Source: Fibrobacterota bacterium
Lineage (GTDB): Bacteria > Fibrobacterota > Fibrobacteria > UBA11236
Assembly (NCBI GenBank): GCA_947466585.1
Contig: CANIEU010000004.1
Location: 100,035 to 164,034, forward strand
Direction: 5' to 3'
Length of the DNA stretch: 64,000 nt
Below, one piece after another: positions 25,013 to 33,920 of the stretch. A program made the translations under genes and the position numbers. A model generated the notes under the pieces. That model had not been told where the DNA came from and searched no databases. It was given only the letters and a program-made list of their open reading frames with translations. The first letter of the stretch is position 1. Each line of letters begins with the position of its first letter.

Positions 25013-25583
25013 ATTCCGCCTCCTGAGCATCTAGGGCATGGCGGATTTCGAGTGCGAGGTTCCGAATGCGTGCCATTTTCCGGGCCACGGTTCCGCGCGA
25101 AACTCCCGTGGTCCGGGCTACGGCCTCCTGCCGCATTCCGGCATCGAACAATAGATGCAGGATGCGGCGATCTTCGGGGTTCAACCGGTCCCATAGCAGG
25201 CCCAGAACACCGTTCCACTCTCCTGGGAGCGAGGGGTCCTCATTGAGGCCCGGATCCATAGTGCCAAACCCTGACTGGTGCGCAGCATACAAGAGCATCC
25301 GCTCTTTCCGCCAGTTGCGTCGCCGTATATGATCTAGGCAATGATTGATTGCCACCCGATACAACCAGGTGCGGGTGTTACTCAGAACGCAACCGGCCGG
25401 TTTCTCTACCCCTCCTGCGGCTTTCAGCAGGACCTCTACGGTTAGATCATCCGCATCCTCGTGGTTTTGTACATATCGCTTGCACGCACGTTGTACATAT
25501 CCGCGGTGGTGTGTGTATAGCTCCTGGAGGCGTTTCCGAAACATGTCCGGACATCCCATGGTTTTGCGCATGGTGCGCCGCAT
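25002..25583 (-). CDS. ECF-like RNA polymerase sigma factor
   Basis: A 193-residue sigma-70-family factor. Region 2 is visible as ELYTHHRGYVQRACKRYVQN and DADDLTVEVLLKA, followed by TWLYRVAINHCLDHIRRRNW (the R-V-A-x-N-x-x-x-D-x-x-R signature). Region 4 is LNPEDRRILHLLFDAGMRQE and AVARTTGVSRGTVARKMARI. The ATG at 25583 has GAAGG at 7 bases; alternative ATGs lie 12, 24 and 39 bases further in. The gene is divergent from the outer-membrane operon at 25672 with an 88-bp shared promoter region, so it may control that operon. No anti-sigma factor is adjacent. Confidence 0.85.
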   Translation of the reverse strand: MRRTMRKTMGCPDMFRKRLQELYTHHRGYVQRACKRYVQNHEDADDLTVEVLLKAAGGVEKPAGCVLSNTRTWLYRVAINHCLDHIRRRNWRKERMLLYAAHQSGFGTMDPGLNEDPSLPGEWNGVLGLLWDRLNPEDRRILHLLFDAGMRQEAVARTTGVSRGTVARKMARIRNLALEIRHALDAQEAEFTT

Positions 25584-25671
25584 ATGCAACCTTCGTGCCG
25601 CGGCCGGAGTTGGCCTCCGAAGCGCGTTGTTTGCGACGCATTCGGGCTTCTGCTTTTCCAGCCCCCGAAGC

Positions 25672-26562
25672 ATGGGGAAATCGGTTGCTCCGTCCCCGCA
25701 GACCAAATTTCACGCCGGACTTTGCGCGGTACTGCTTTTATTGTCCGTTCCATCGCACGCCGATGTACCGGTCCCCACCGGAATCGACGCGGCACTTCCG
25801 ATTGACGCCTCCGCCGCCAACCTTTCCAATGTGGCCAATGCGGGTGAAGGCTGGCGCATTTTTCGTCTCCGAACCCTGCGGCATGCGCGGGTGGCCACCG
25901 ATTCGGTCACATGGCGCAGCGGTGTGCCACAAGTCGCCGATTCGGAATGGCTGAAACTTGCGGCACCAACCGGACCGTTCCGTCCCATGCTCGTGGTGCC
26001 CGGCCAACGCGGATACTTTTATCTGGTGGATGCGGCCTCCGGGCGCCTCTGTCTTTACGATGCAGATGCCGCCTTGCTCTCGACGTTTGCGTTACCCAAG
26101 GAGTTTGTGCCCTTCCGCGCCGGTCGCATGGCCGTGTTCCGCGGCACCGATGGCGCGTTCACCTTTCTCGATTATGCCACAGGAGAAGCCTGGCAATTCG
26201 CAGACCGCCAAACCGCCGATGCGGGTGCGACAGGATGGATCCCCCGGGGCCGTACCAAATTGCCTGCGGGAGTAAACGGCTGCTTACAGCCGGCAGGTTC
26301 AGCGGAATTATTTTGTCTCGACGGCGAAAGAAGCCCCCTGCACTTCGATGGGGCCTTGAACAAAATCTCCACCCGTCCGCATACTGAGAAGCCTTCCCAC
26401 CGCAAAACGATTGCGCACTATGCCGTGTGGGAGGGAATACGGTCAAGATGGATCTTGCGCGGCGAGGCCTCGGGACGCGTTCTTTTTCTGTTTGACCCGG
26501 AATCCAAAAGCTGGATCGTCACCGACAGTCTGACCGGTACGGGCGCGTCCGTAAATCCGTGA
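25672..26562 (+). CDS. Exported protein of unknown function, first gene of an outer-membrane operon
   Basis: A 296-residue protein with a signal peptide (LCAVLLLLSVPSHA-DV). The mature part contains repeated strand-turn-strand blocks such as GQRGYFYLVDAASGRLCLYD, GAFTFLDYATGEAWQFAD and SGRVLFLFDPESKSWIV, which look like beta-propeller blades. The ATG at 25672 was preferred to longer frames because it begins the signal peptide. The stop is one base before the start of the 1129-residue barrel gene. I do not recognise the family; a periplasmic adaptor or surface protein is plausible. Confidence 0.6.
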   Translation: MGKSVAPSPQTKFHAGLCAVLLLLSVPSHADVPVPTGIDAALPIDASAANLSNVANAGEGWRIFRLRTLRHARVATDSVTWRSGVPQVADSEWLKLAAPTGPFRPMLVVPGQRGYFYLVDAASGRLCLYDADAALLSTFALPKEFVPFRAGRMAVFRGTDGAFTFLDYATGEAWQFADRQTADAGATGWIPRGRTKLPAGVNGCLQPAGSAELFCLDGERSPLHFDGALNKISTRPHTEKPSHRKTIAHYAVWEGIRSRWILRGEASGRVLFLFDPESKSWIVTDSLTGTGASVNP

Positions 26563-26563
26563 A

Positions 26564-29500
26564 GTGTCTGTGAAAGCGCGTTTCTTTTTTTCCGAAGGTG
26601 CGATCCTGCGCGCGTGTTTGTTCCTGATTTCGATATCGGGGCTTTTCCTCTACGTGTCTGCAGTAGTGGAGGCGCAAGCCTCCGAATATCCCCGACTCCC
26701 GGGTTACCGAGCGCAAGCGGATTGCCGCGCAGGATTCCTCCCCGACACCGTGCCATTGGGTCCTTGGAACGGTCCGGTGCGGTTCCTTTCCAACCAACGT
26801 CTGCTGCAGGAAGGGATCCATTATCACATCCCGGGTGATACCCTGCTGGTACGCTTGCCGGTCGCTACGGAGGGCCTTGCGGCGCACGATTCCGCAGGCG
26901 CAGATAAAGGTTCCGCGAATTACTGCATCGTGCGCTATACCTCACCGGCCTTGCCGCAACCGCGGGCCCAGGCCATGACGCAAGCGCAAATTCCGGTGTT
27001 GCGACCGCGGGGAGTTGTGGGAGAAGACGCATCCCTTGCCGAGAGCTCTTTCATAGACTCCCGCACTGCCGGTTTCCAGAATCCATCCGGATCGGAGGCC
27101 GATACCGGCAAATATGCCCTCGCGCTTTCGGGCAGCAAGTCACTGGCGGTCACGGCCGGTGAAGGCGGTGCCATCGGTGTGGATGCCGCCCTTTATGTAA
27201 ACGTGAAAGGACAGGTTGCGGAGAATGTTTGGATCGAAGGGACACTGTCCGATCAAAACACTCCCGTGCAACCGGAGGGAAGCACCACGACCTTGCGCGA
27301 GGTCGACGTGAAATATTTACGCGTGTACGGACGGCAATACGAATACCTGTTGGGCGATTATCTGCTGACCCACGGGCGCGAAGGCGAAGACCGTTTTGCG
27401 ATTCAGGCCGAAGGCGCACGCCTGCGCTATGGAGAAAACGGATGGGTCACCTCCCTCGGCTATGCGCGCAGCAAGGGATTGTTTCACTCCGACACCTTGC
27501 GCGGCGTGGATGGCAAACAGCGCGGATATTACCTGCGCGGACGCGACGGCCGCACCTTCATCACCGTGCTGGCTGGGACCGAACGTCTCTGGCGTAACGG
27601 ATCCCTCCTGAAACGCGGAATCGACTACGTGATCGATTACGCGCAGGGCCGCGTCGATTTTCTAGCACCCGTTTGGGTCACGAGCGAAAATCTGTTCTTT
27701 GCGGAGTATCAGTATGCCGAGGACACCTACCCGCGCATCGTACTGGCTGGCGAAGCGGCCGACACTGTGGGAAGGTTTCGTTTCAGCGTGCGGGCGATCC
27801 AGGAAACCGAAGACGAACAGCACCCCGCTGCCGGGTTTCCCGATGCCACCTTGTTGGGGATTTATCGCACGTCCGGAGATCTGGCGGTGATCGATTCGAT
27901 GGGGGCGCGCCGCGATTTGCCGGAGCGCCGCGCGCTGACGGCATGGACGGGCGAATGGGAGGGGGGAGAGGCGGGGCGGGCCCGCCTGACCGTATTGGGA
28001 AGCCTGCTCGATCGCAACCTGTATTCGGGATTGAATGATGAGGATAATTTGGGATGGTCGAGCCGGTACCAGGGCACCCATGTTTTCGGTACGCAGCGCG
28101 ATCGCGGCGGAAGCACACGCCTGATTCTGGAGCCGGAGCATGAGCATCGCTCGCATGATTTCGCCTCGTTCCGACAGGCGGTGGAGCCGCGTGCGTTTCG
28201 GGATGCCTGGAATCTTGATGCTTCCGTGGGCGAGCGTGACTTTGACGCCAACCGTTTGCGCCTGACCTTGGAACCCTATTCGGGCTGGCAGGTCGGTGGC
28301 GGTGTCGGCTATGCTTCCGGTGTTTTCTCTCCAACGGCTTCGGATACTCTCCCACAGGTAGAACCCCTTTCCGTTACCTCGCGGCGCGCAGAGGTGTTCG
28401 CGCGGGTGACCCAAGGTGCCACACATGCGGAAATCACCGCCGAGGCCAAACGCGCGCGCGATCCCGGGCGCCGCGACAACGATCGTGAGCGGGCCTCCTT
28501 TGAAACCGTGGTCGCGGGTTGGGTTCCGCATGTCGAAGTATTGCGCGACGCATGGGGGAACGTTGCCTCTACCGACAGCCTGGGCCGCGTCGCCCAGTCG
28601 GAGTTGTGGCAGCCGCGTATGCGCCTCGAAAGCCCGGCCTTGGCGAATCTGTGGGTGTGGAGCTCCGAAGCGGATGCGCTCTATGGCCGCTCGAATTACG
28701 GGGGAGGTTCGCCGACTCTACAGGATTCGCTTTTGGATATAGGCGTCGCGCAACGGTTGCAATTATTGGGCTGGGGACCGGTCATTGCCGACCTCACAGT
28801 GGCGCTGCGTCAACAACGGGTTTGGCGTGCCGACCTTGCAGGTGAGCGCCCGAGCGACCCGGAAGTTGCAGCCTACGATCAAGCGGAGGCGAATCTCAGT
28901 GTTTCGGATTACCTCAAAGGCTACGGAGTCCAGATGCACTACCGGGCCGCGCGCACCGCCGAAACGCCTTTGGTGGAGGCGTATGAGGCGGTTGCCCCGG
29001 GCCGAGGCGACTACATCTCTGACTCATTGCTGAACGCTTATTATCGCGTCGAGAGCGGCGGCGACCACATTCGGATCGGCATGGTGCGCGACACCACGAT
29101 CGGGTCGCAGCCTTATCAGGATTTGCAATGGAGCGCACATCTCGACCTTTCCCCTGGAAAATGGCCGGCGCCGTTTTTGGTTGCGGGCGGCGTGCTTGCC
29201 GATCTCGATTTCACGCTCGATCTCGAAACAGATCATCAAGACAGCGCCGCCGATCCCGTTCCCTTGCCGCGCTTCACGGACGCGCAAATCGAGGCGGTCC
29301 GTTCTGGGCGCGCCCGCTACGAACCGTCTGTGCTGTGGAATCCGGGCCCTCAGACCGACGGCATGTCGCAAAGCGGTAGCTTGCGCTATCGGCGGGAGTA
29401 CGCCAAAGGGGCGGGCCTTTACGCCTTTCGGGAGCGCTCCAGCGAATGGCACGGAGAATATCGCCGCAGCTTCTCGGACTTCTGGGAAGCCACGGCCAAC

Positions 29501-29953
29501 GGGTCCCTCGAATCGCGCTGGCGTCAAGGCCTTGCCGCAACTACCGCAACCAGCCGCTCCGATGCCCAGCGTGGACAAGGTGTGCTTTATCGCCGCCTGC
29601 CCTTTGCATGGACGTTGATTCCTTCTCTCGAATACCGGCATGTCGCGGGAGAGGATGCGGGTTTTCCGCTCGACCTGCAAGGCATTATTCCCCGCGCCCG
29701 CGTTGAAAAGGGCTGGTTCTTCGGTGGAAGGGCCTCTGCCGAATACGGAGCCTTTTGGTTGTTCGGCACGGGCGAGGGAGGATACTTCGTCACCGACGGC
29801 TATCGGCGTGGGGTAACGCATCGCTTCGAAGCGGTTGCCCAATCCGAGGTCCGATCCTACTTACATCTGAATGCCAACTATCTCGCGCGCCTCGATCCGG
29901 ATGCGACCGCGTGGTCGCAACGCTTCAGCGCCGAAGTGAAGGCGGTGTTTTGA
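26564..29953 (+). CDS. Very large outer-membrane beta-barrel protein with SprA-like repeat motif
   Basis: A 1129-residue exported protein. After an N-terminal signal (hydrophobic about 14-36) it has an Ig-like/POTRA-like opening with QRLLQEGIHYHIPGDTLLV, then VWIEGTLSDQNTPVQPEG and the sequence LREVDVKYLRVYGRQYEYLLGDY, which I associate with large barrels of Chlorobi/Ignavibacteria-type bacteria. KRGIDYVIDYAQGRVDFL resembles the GxDYxxDYxxGxxxF motif repeated in the type IX translocon SprA. The rest alternates in barrel-strand fashion to the end (SAEVKAVF). The start is GTG at 26564 or 26570. It is sandwiched between an exported protein gene and an Omp85 gene, overlapping the latter by one base. 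At 1129 residues it is about half of SprA. Confidence 0.65.
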   Translation: MSVKARFFFSEGAILRACLFLISISGLFLYVSAVVEAQASEYPRLPGYRAQADCRAGFLPDTVPLGPWNGPVRFLSNQRLLQEGIHYHIPGDTLLVRLPVATEGLAAHDSAGADKGSANYCIVRYTSPALPQPRAQAMTQAQIPVLRPRGVVGEDASLAESSFIDSRTAGFQNPSGSEADTGKYALALSGSKSLAVTAGEGGAIGVDAALYVNVKGQVAENVWIEGTLSDQNTPVQPEGSTTTLREVDVKYLRVYGRQYEYLLGDYLLTHGREGEDRFAIQAEGARLRYGENGWVTSLGYARSKGLFHSDTLRGVDGKQRGYYLRGRDGRTFITVLAGTERLWRNGSLLKRGIDYVIDYAQGRVDFLAPVWVTSENLFFAEYQYAEDTYPRIVLAGEAADTVGRFRFSVRAIQETEDEQHPAAGFPDATLLGIYRTSGDLAVIDSMGARRDLPERRALTAWTGEWEGGEAGRARLTVLGSLLDRNLYSGLNDEDNLGWSSRYQGTHVFGTQRDRGGSTRLILEPEHEHRSHDFASFRQAVEPRAFRDAWNLDASVGERDFDANRLRLTLEPYSGWQVGGGVGYASGVFSPTASDTLPQVEPLSVTSRRAEVFARVTQGATHAEITAEAKRARDPGRRDNDRERASFETVVAGWVPHVEVLRDAWGNVASTDSLGRVAQSELWQPRMRLESPALANLWVWSSEADALYGRSNYGGGSPTLQDSLLDIGVAQRLQLLGWGPVIADLTVALRQQRVWRADLAGERPSDPEVAAYDQAEANLSVSDYLKGYGVQMHYRAARTAETPLVEAYEAVAPGRGDYISDSLLNAYYRVESGGDHIRIGMVRDTTIGSQPYQDLQWSAHLDLSPGKWPAPFLVAGGVLADLDFTLDLETDHQDSAADPVPLPRFTDAQIEAVRSGRARYEPSVLWNPGPQTDGMSQSGSLRYRREYAKGAGLYAFRERSSEWHGEYRRSFSDFWEATANGSLESRWRQGLAATTATSRSDAQRGQGVLYRRLPFAWTLIPSLEYRHVAGEDAGFPLDLQGIIPRARVEKGWFFGGRASAEYGAFWLFGTGEGGYFVTDGYRRGVTHRFEAVAQSEVRSYLHLNANYLARLDPDATAWSQRFSAEVKAVF

Positions 29954-31551
29954 TGAAGTGGGGCAGCGTGGTCATGTCCTTTGCATTTGCTGCGTGCGCA
30001 GCATTTTCCACACTCGCAGTGCAGGGGGCTGAAACCGATTCCCCAACAGATTCTTTAATCGAAGCGGCGATGGCTAACGGATACTGGAGCGCAGGTGCCG
30101 ACTCCTCGGCCCAAGCATGGGTACAAGGGCCACGGTTTCGATTGCGTACGATTGCAGTGTGCGATGAAGGTGGCCGCCCTCTGGAAGGATGGGGCGGTAG
30201 CGAGTGGACGGGAGAACCTGCGACGCGCCGCAATTTGGAAACGGTGCAGGCAAGTGTGCTGGGCGACTTCCGGAAAAAAGGTTTTCCGTTTGTGACCTTG
30301 ATCACCTTGCCCGAGGCCGATACGAGCGGTTTGCCTTTTGTCGATTTGGTGGTAAAGGTCCGCCGTGGTGCGGGGTTCAAACTGGGCCAACCCTTGGTGC
30401 AACAAACGCGCACCCAACCTGCCGTGTTGCGGCGATTGGCCCTTTGGGTGCGAGGCGAAAGCTACGATCCCGATCGGATTGAAAAGGGCTTGCGTCGCCT
30501 GCGTCGGCTCGGCTATTTCGAATCCACAGAATGGTCGGACTTGTACCAAGACAGTGCGCGCAATGTGCTGTATCCGCTGCTGCGACTTCCGGATTTACAT
30601 GCCAGCAGCATGGGTGGTCTGCTAGGGTATGATTCCAAGGCTGCCGAAGGGGATCGGCTTACCGGGTTTCTTGACGTGCTTCTGCAGAACATGCGCGGAA
30701 CCGCTCGGGACTTCGCGTTTTCTTTTGAGAGTCGCCCAGGGCAAATGCGCGAGGCTTCGATCGCTTACACAGAACCTTGGATTGCGAGCCTCCCGATAGG
30801 CGCCCGCTGGGAAGCTTCGATTCGACAGCAGGATACTCTGTTCGAGGAATGGAATCAGGATCTGGTCGTGTTCCGCGATCTGGATTTTTCGAGCCGGGTG
30901 GAAGCGCGCTTCGGCGCACAGGCAAACCGGCACACCTTGGAGGACGGAAACACCTCCCTCTCGCGCGCCTACCGATCTGGAGTACGCGTCACCTATGATA
31001 CCCGGGATCGGGCCCCGTTTACCCGTTTGGGAACCCAGGCGGAGGCAAGTCTGAGCGGGATGCGTCGCAGTTTCGATGCGACGGGATCGTCGGGTTCGGG
31101 AAATGGGGGAGACAGCGCCTACTTTCTCGTGCAGGGTAAAGCGACACTCGCACGGTGGGAGCCGCTGACGGAACGTTTGGGACTCTGGCTCGCCCTTCGT
31201 GGAGCCTCCAATTTTCCGCTCAATCGGCTGAATCGAGGCGAACTGTGGGAAGTTGGCGGAGCCCGCAGTTTGCGTGGTTACCGCGAGCGCGCCTTCCAAA
31301 CGAATGCCTATCTGCTCGGAGACGCGGAATTGCAGTTGGCAATGGGAAGACGCGGCCGCTTGATCGGGTTCGCCTCACCGGGACTCGTGAATCGCCCAGT
31401 CGGAAAAGCGGACCCACAAAAAGTGCTCGGTTATGGTGCGGGCATGGAGTTGGCCCAGGCGGATTGGAGCGTGACCTTGACCTATGCACTGAATCCAGAT
31501 CGTTCTCCCGGGAACGGGTTCTTGCATGTGGCGTTGGAAAACCGTTTTTAA
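29953..31551 (+). CDS. Omp85-family outer-membrane protein (BamA/TamA-like, short)
   Basis: A 532-residue protein with a signal peptide (about 1-26), then one or two POTRA-like domains (VRRGAGFKLG..., YDPDRIEKGLRRLRRLGYFES near 170-195, the typical POTRA ending) and a 16-strand D15-type barrel. The lid-lock loop motif appears as GGARSLRGYRERAFQ (RGY for the usual RGF/RGY), and the protein ends in HVALENRF with the C-terminal Phe required for barrel insertion. It is shorter than BamA and resembles TamA or two-partner translocators. Being coupled to the 1129-residue barrel gene, it may be dedicated to assembling or exporting that protein. Confidence 0.8.
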   Translation: MKWGSVVMSFAFAACAAFSTLAVQGAETDSPTDSLIEAAMANGYWSAGADSSAQAWVQGPRFRLRTIAVCDEGGRPLEGWGGSEWTGEPATRRNLETVQASVLGDFRKKGFPFVTLITLPEADTSGLPFVDLVVKVRRGAGFKLGQPLVQQTRTQPAVLRRLALWVRGESYDPDRIEKGLRRLRRLGYFESTEWSDLYQDSARNVLYPLLRLPDLHASSMGGLLGYDSKAAEGDRLTGFLDVLLQNMRGTARDFAFSFESRPGQMREASIAYTEPWIASLPIGARWEASIRQQDTLFEEWNQDLVVFRDLDFSSRVEARFGAQANRHTLEDGNTSLSRAYRSGVRVTYDTRDRAPFTRLGTQAEASLSGMRRSFDATGSSGSGNGGDSAYFLVQGKATLARWEPLTERLGLWLALRGASNFPLNRLNRGELWEVGGARSLRGYRERAFQTNAYLLGDAELQLAMGRRGRLIGFASPGLVNRPVGKADPQKVLGYGAGMELAQADWSVTLTYALNPDRSPGNGFLHVALENRF

Positions 31552-31606
31552 GGAATCGGATTTCCCACAAGACCCGGACCAGCGGCGGCATTAATATTAT
31601 TCCACC

Positions 31607-33169
31607 ATGTCTTATGCCTCTCACATGCCGCATCATGGGTATACCGATGCCGGTAATGCGGTTTTCCCAGACACAACCGCACAGTTCACCACCGTGCGGC
31701 CCATCGAAGAGGAAGGTGTTTGCACGGCGCTGCGCGCGGCACATTCAGCCGGTACACCTGTAACCGGTGTCGCCGCGCTCACGGGATTGACCGGGAGCGC
31801 CGTGCCCCTGGAATCAGGAGTTCGCATCGATCTGACGGGGCTCGACACCGTCCCCGACTGCGTGGGTTGGCGACGCGTCTCGCCCTTCCTTTTGATTTCC
31901 GAATCCGATCCGATGCAGGGTCTGGTGGCTGCGGGTATTTCGCTGCAGACGTTGAACGAGAGCTTGCTCGCACACGATCTGTGGTATCCGCCGCATCCCG
32001 GTGAGGTGCGTGCCACCATTGGTGGCAACGTGAGTACAAACGCTTCCGGACCGCGAACCTACGCCTTTGGGGATACCCGTGCTTACGTGGAGTCGTTGCG
32101 GGTGGCTCTTGCGGACGGGGATGTTCTTGTGCTGCAGCGTGGGCGCGATTTTGCCGCGGGACGAGCGTTTCGTTTGCAGACGGAAAGTGGTCGATTGTTT
32201 GAAGGACGATTGCCGGACTACTCGTTGCCGCAGGTGAAGAATGCCGCCGGCCTCATGGCGACTCCCGGGATGGACCTGATTGATTTGTTTATCGGAAGCG
32301 AGGGAATCCTCGGTTTGTTCACTGAAATAGGATTGCGCTTTTTGCCGCGCCGTGCTATCCGTTCCGAAATCTTTTTCTTTGGCTCCACTTCGGAGGCGTT
32401 TGCGTTTGCCGAAGCACTTCGACCCTTGAAGGCCGATCACGGTGGGTATCCCCAACATCGGGAATCAGGGGACGGTATTCTAGCCTTAGAATATTTTGAT
32501 TACGGTTCGCTTGCGTTGGCCCGCGAAGCCGAAGCGTTCCGGGATGCGGTTCCGGTTTCCGCAGGGGCCGCCATCGAGGTCGAAATCTTCGCAGACGATC
32601 CGGAGACGCGGGTAGGGATTCTGCTTTCGGCCGAGCGCTTACAGTGCCTCGGCACGATTCCTCCCGAACAGGCCGGTGCTTTTCGCGTTGGGGTACCGCG
32701 GAGGGTCGCCGAGATTCTCAAAGAACGCGGTCAGCCCAAATACGGTACCGATTTCGCCGTGCCTTTGAAGCGGTTTCCGGAAATGATGGCGTACTACGAA
32801 GCGATGGATTTCGAATTCGGGCCAAGCCGGGGCAATTCCAACGCCGTGCGCACTGCAAAGTGGGGCCATCTCGGAGACGGCCACTTGCACTGCAACTTTA
32901 TTTGTGAAAATGCGGAGGACCAGGCACTCGCTCGACAGCTCTATCTCAAACTGGTGCGCAAGGCCGTTTTCTTGGGAGGCACCATCAGCGCGGAACATGG
33001 CGTGGGTAAAAAAACGCTGGCGGATGAGCAGGGGAACCTGCATCCTTATCTCTGGTACTTGCTCGGCGAAGAGTATCGGCAGATCGCTAAGGTCAAGGCC
33101 GTTTTCGACCCGAAGGGCATTCTGAATAGGAACAACATGATTCCGGCTGAAGACTTACTCCGCAGCTGA
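31607..33169 (+). CDS. FAD-linked oxidase, GlcD/D-lactate dehydrogenase-like
   Basis: A 520-residue flavoprotein of the PCMH/VAO fold. The FAD-binding half shows HPGEVRATIGGNVSTNASGPRTYAFGDT and the second half MDLIDLFIGSEGILGLFTEI, which are GlcD/LldD-type signatures. The C-terminal FAD-oxidase domain has WGHLGDGHLHCNF (metal/substrate His cluster) and GGTISAEHGVGKKT. It would oxidise a 2-hydroxy acid such as D-lactate or glycolate. No GlcE, GlcF or Fe-S partner is adjacent, so it could be a single-subunit enzyme. The 55-bp gap to the Omp85 gene suggests weak or no cotranscription. Confidence 0.85.
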   Translation: MSYASHMPHHGYTDAGNAVFPDTTAQFTTVRPIEEEGVCTALRAAHSAGTPVTGVAALTGLTGSAVPLESGVRIDLTGLDTVPDCVGWRRVSPFLLISESDPMQGLVAAGISLQTLNESLLAHDLWYPPHPGEVRATIGGNVSTNASGPRTYAFGDTRAYVESLRVALADGDVLVLQRGRDFAAGRAFRLQTESGRLFEGRLPDYSLPQVKNAAGLMATPGMDLIDLFIGSEGILGLFTEIGLRFLPRRAIRSEIFFFGSTSEAFAFAEALRPLKADHGGYPQHRESGDGILALEYFDYGSLALAREAEAFRDAVPVSAGAAIEVEIFADDPETRVGILLSAERLQCLGTIPPEQAGAFRVGVPRRVAEILKERGQPKYGTDFAVPLKRFPEMMAYYEAMDFEFGPSRGNSNAVRTAKWGHLGDGHLHCNFICENAEDQALARQLYLKLVRKAVFLGGTISAEHGVGKKTLADEQGNLHPYLWYLLGEEYRQIAKVKAVFDPKGILNRNNMIPAEDLLRS

Positions 33170-33177
33170 TCGCGGGA

Positions 33178-33513
33178 TTACTTCCAGGTCAACCAAAGTT
33201 CGGGTTGCACGCCCAAGGTTGCGTCACGGCCGTTGCGCACCATCGGAGTTTTAAGAAGCATCGAATCGGTTGCCAACGCGGACCGAACCCGTGAGGGTGG
33301 CGCGGAGGCGAGCCCTTTCTCCAGGAAATACTTCGATCCCTTGTCGGCTAGTTTTTCGATACCCACCGCGGCGGCGATGACTTCAAATTCACGAGGAGCA
33401 AGGCCCTTGATTTTGAGATCGATGAACTGGAAAGGGATTTTACGTTCCCTGAACCAGCGCTCTGCTTTGCGGGAGTCGGAGCAATCGCGGCGTCCGAAGA
33501 TTTGCACGTTCAT
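33178..33513 (-). CDS. ArsC/Spx-family protein
   Basis: A 111-residue glutaredoxin-like protein of the YffB/Spx/ArsC family. MNVQIFGRRDCSDSRKAERWF carries the single N-terminal Cys11, as in YffB-type members, not the CxxC of Spx. FQFIDLKIKGLAPREFEVIA and LLKTPMVRNGRDATLGV complete the fold. The ATG at 33513 is preferred; the longer frame runs into the preceding gene. Its start is 7 bases after the stop of the small membrane protein, so they are probably cotranscribed. Substrate unknown. Confidence 0.8.
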   Translation of the reverse strand: MNVQIFGRRDCSDSRKAERWFRERKIPFQFIDLKIKGLAPREFEVIAAAVGIEKLADKGSKYFLEKGLASAPPSRVRSALATDSMLLKTPMVRNGRDATLGVQPELWLTWK

Positions 33514-33520
33514 GCGGGAA

Positions 33521-33853
33521 TCACCTGAAGAAGTTTTCAACCGTTTCGGCGAAAGGTTTGTAGGCCGCTCCGAGTGCACCAAAGAGGCACAGCAGCGAGA
33601 GCAGCGCGGTTAAAAGCGAAAAGGCGATACCCAGCAACAGTTCGGTGACACTGGCCGCGGCCACGGCGAAAGCCACGCAGAGGGTGACAAGCGCGACCGC
33701 TGCCACAGGATTGTGGAAGAGTTTGAACCAAGCTATCGCCCAATCGGCCATCGCCGAGGGTAATGCCTCCGAAAACCCAGGGGTTTGCCACAGTACGAAG
33801 GCCGCCACCAACAGGCAGAGCAGGGAGATGGCACCGCAACCCAGTTTGATCAT
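33521..33853 (-). CDS. Small membrane protein of unknown function
   Basis: A 110-residue protein with three probable transmembrane helices (about 3-22, 45-66, 70-95): MIKLGCGAISLLCLLVAAF at the start, VAAVALVTLCVAFAVAAASV, and LLLGIAFSLLTALLSLLCLF. No known domain is recognised. It lies upstream of the ArsC-like gene and is divergent from rarA. Confidence 0.55.
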   Translation of the reverse strand: MIKLGCGAISLLCLLVAAFVLWQTPGFSEALPSAMADWAIAWFKLFHNPVAAVALVTLCVAFAVAAASVTELLLGIAFSLLTALLSLLCLFGALGAAYKPFAETVENFFR

Positions 33854-33884
33854 GCGGTCAAGGATAGGAATTGACCGGGCCAGA

Positions 33885-33920
33885 GGGGTGAATGGCAGGA
33901 ATGGCGTGAATGGGGGAATG
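33885..33920. repeat. GAATGGCGT-type word repeat at the rarA start
   Basis: GGGGTGAATGGCAGGAATGG followed by CGTGAATGGGGGAATG repeats the word GTGAATGG/GGAATGG four times in the 64-bp gap between divergent genes. It resembles one arm of the word-repeat elements; a degenerate partner may lie in the first codons of rarA (around 33943-33977). Confidence 0.35.

Noticed and set aside
26564..29953. SprA itself
   Set aside because: Only about half the length of SprA, and I see the SprA-type GxDYxxDY motif clearly only once. Called a large barrel with a SprA-like motif instead.
33645..33917. N-terminal extension of RarA by about 91 codons
   Set aside because: It runs antisense through the small membrane protein gene and lies before the conserved RarA start region.
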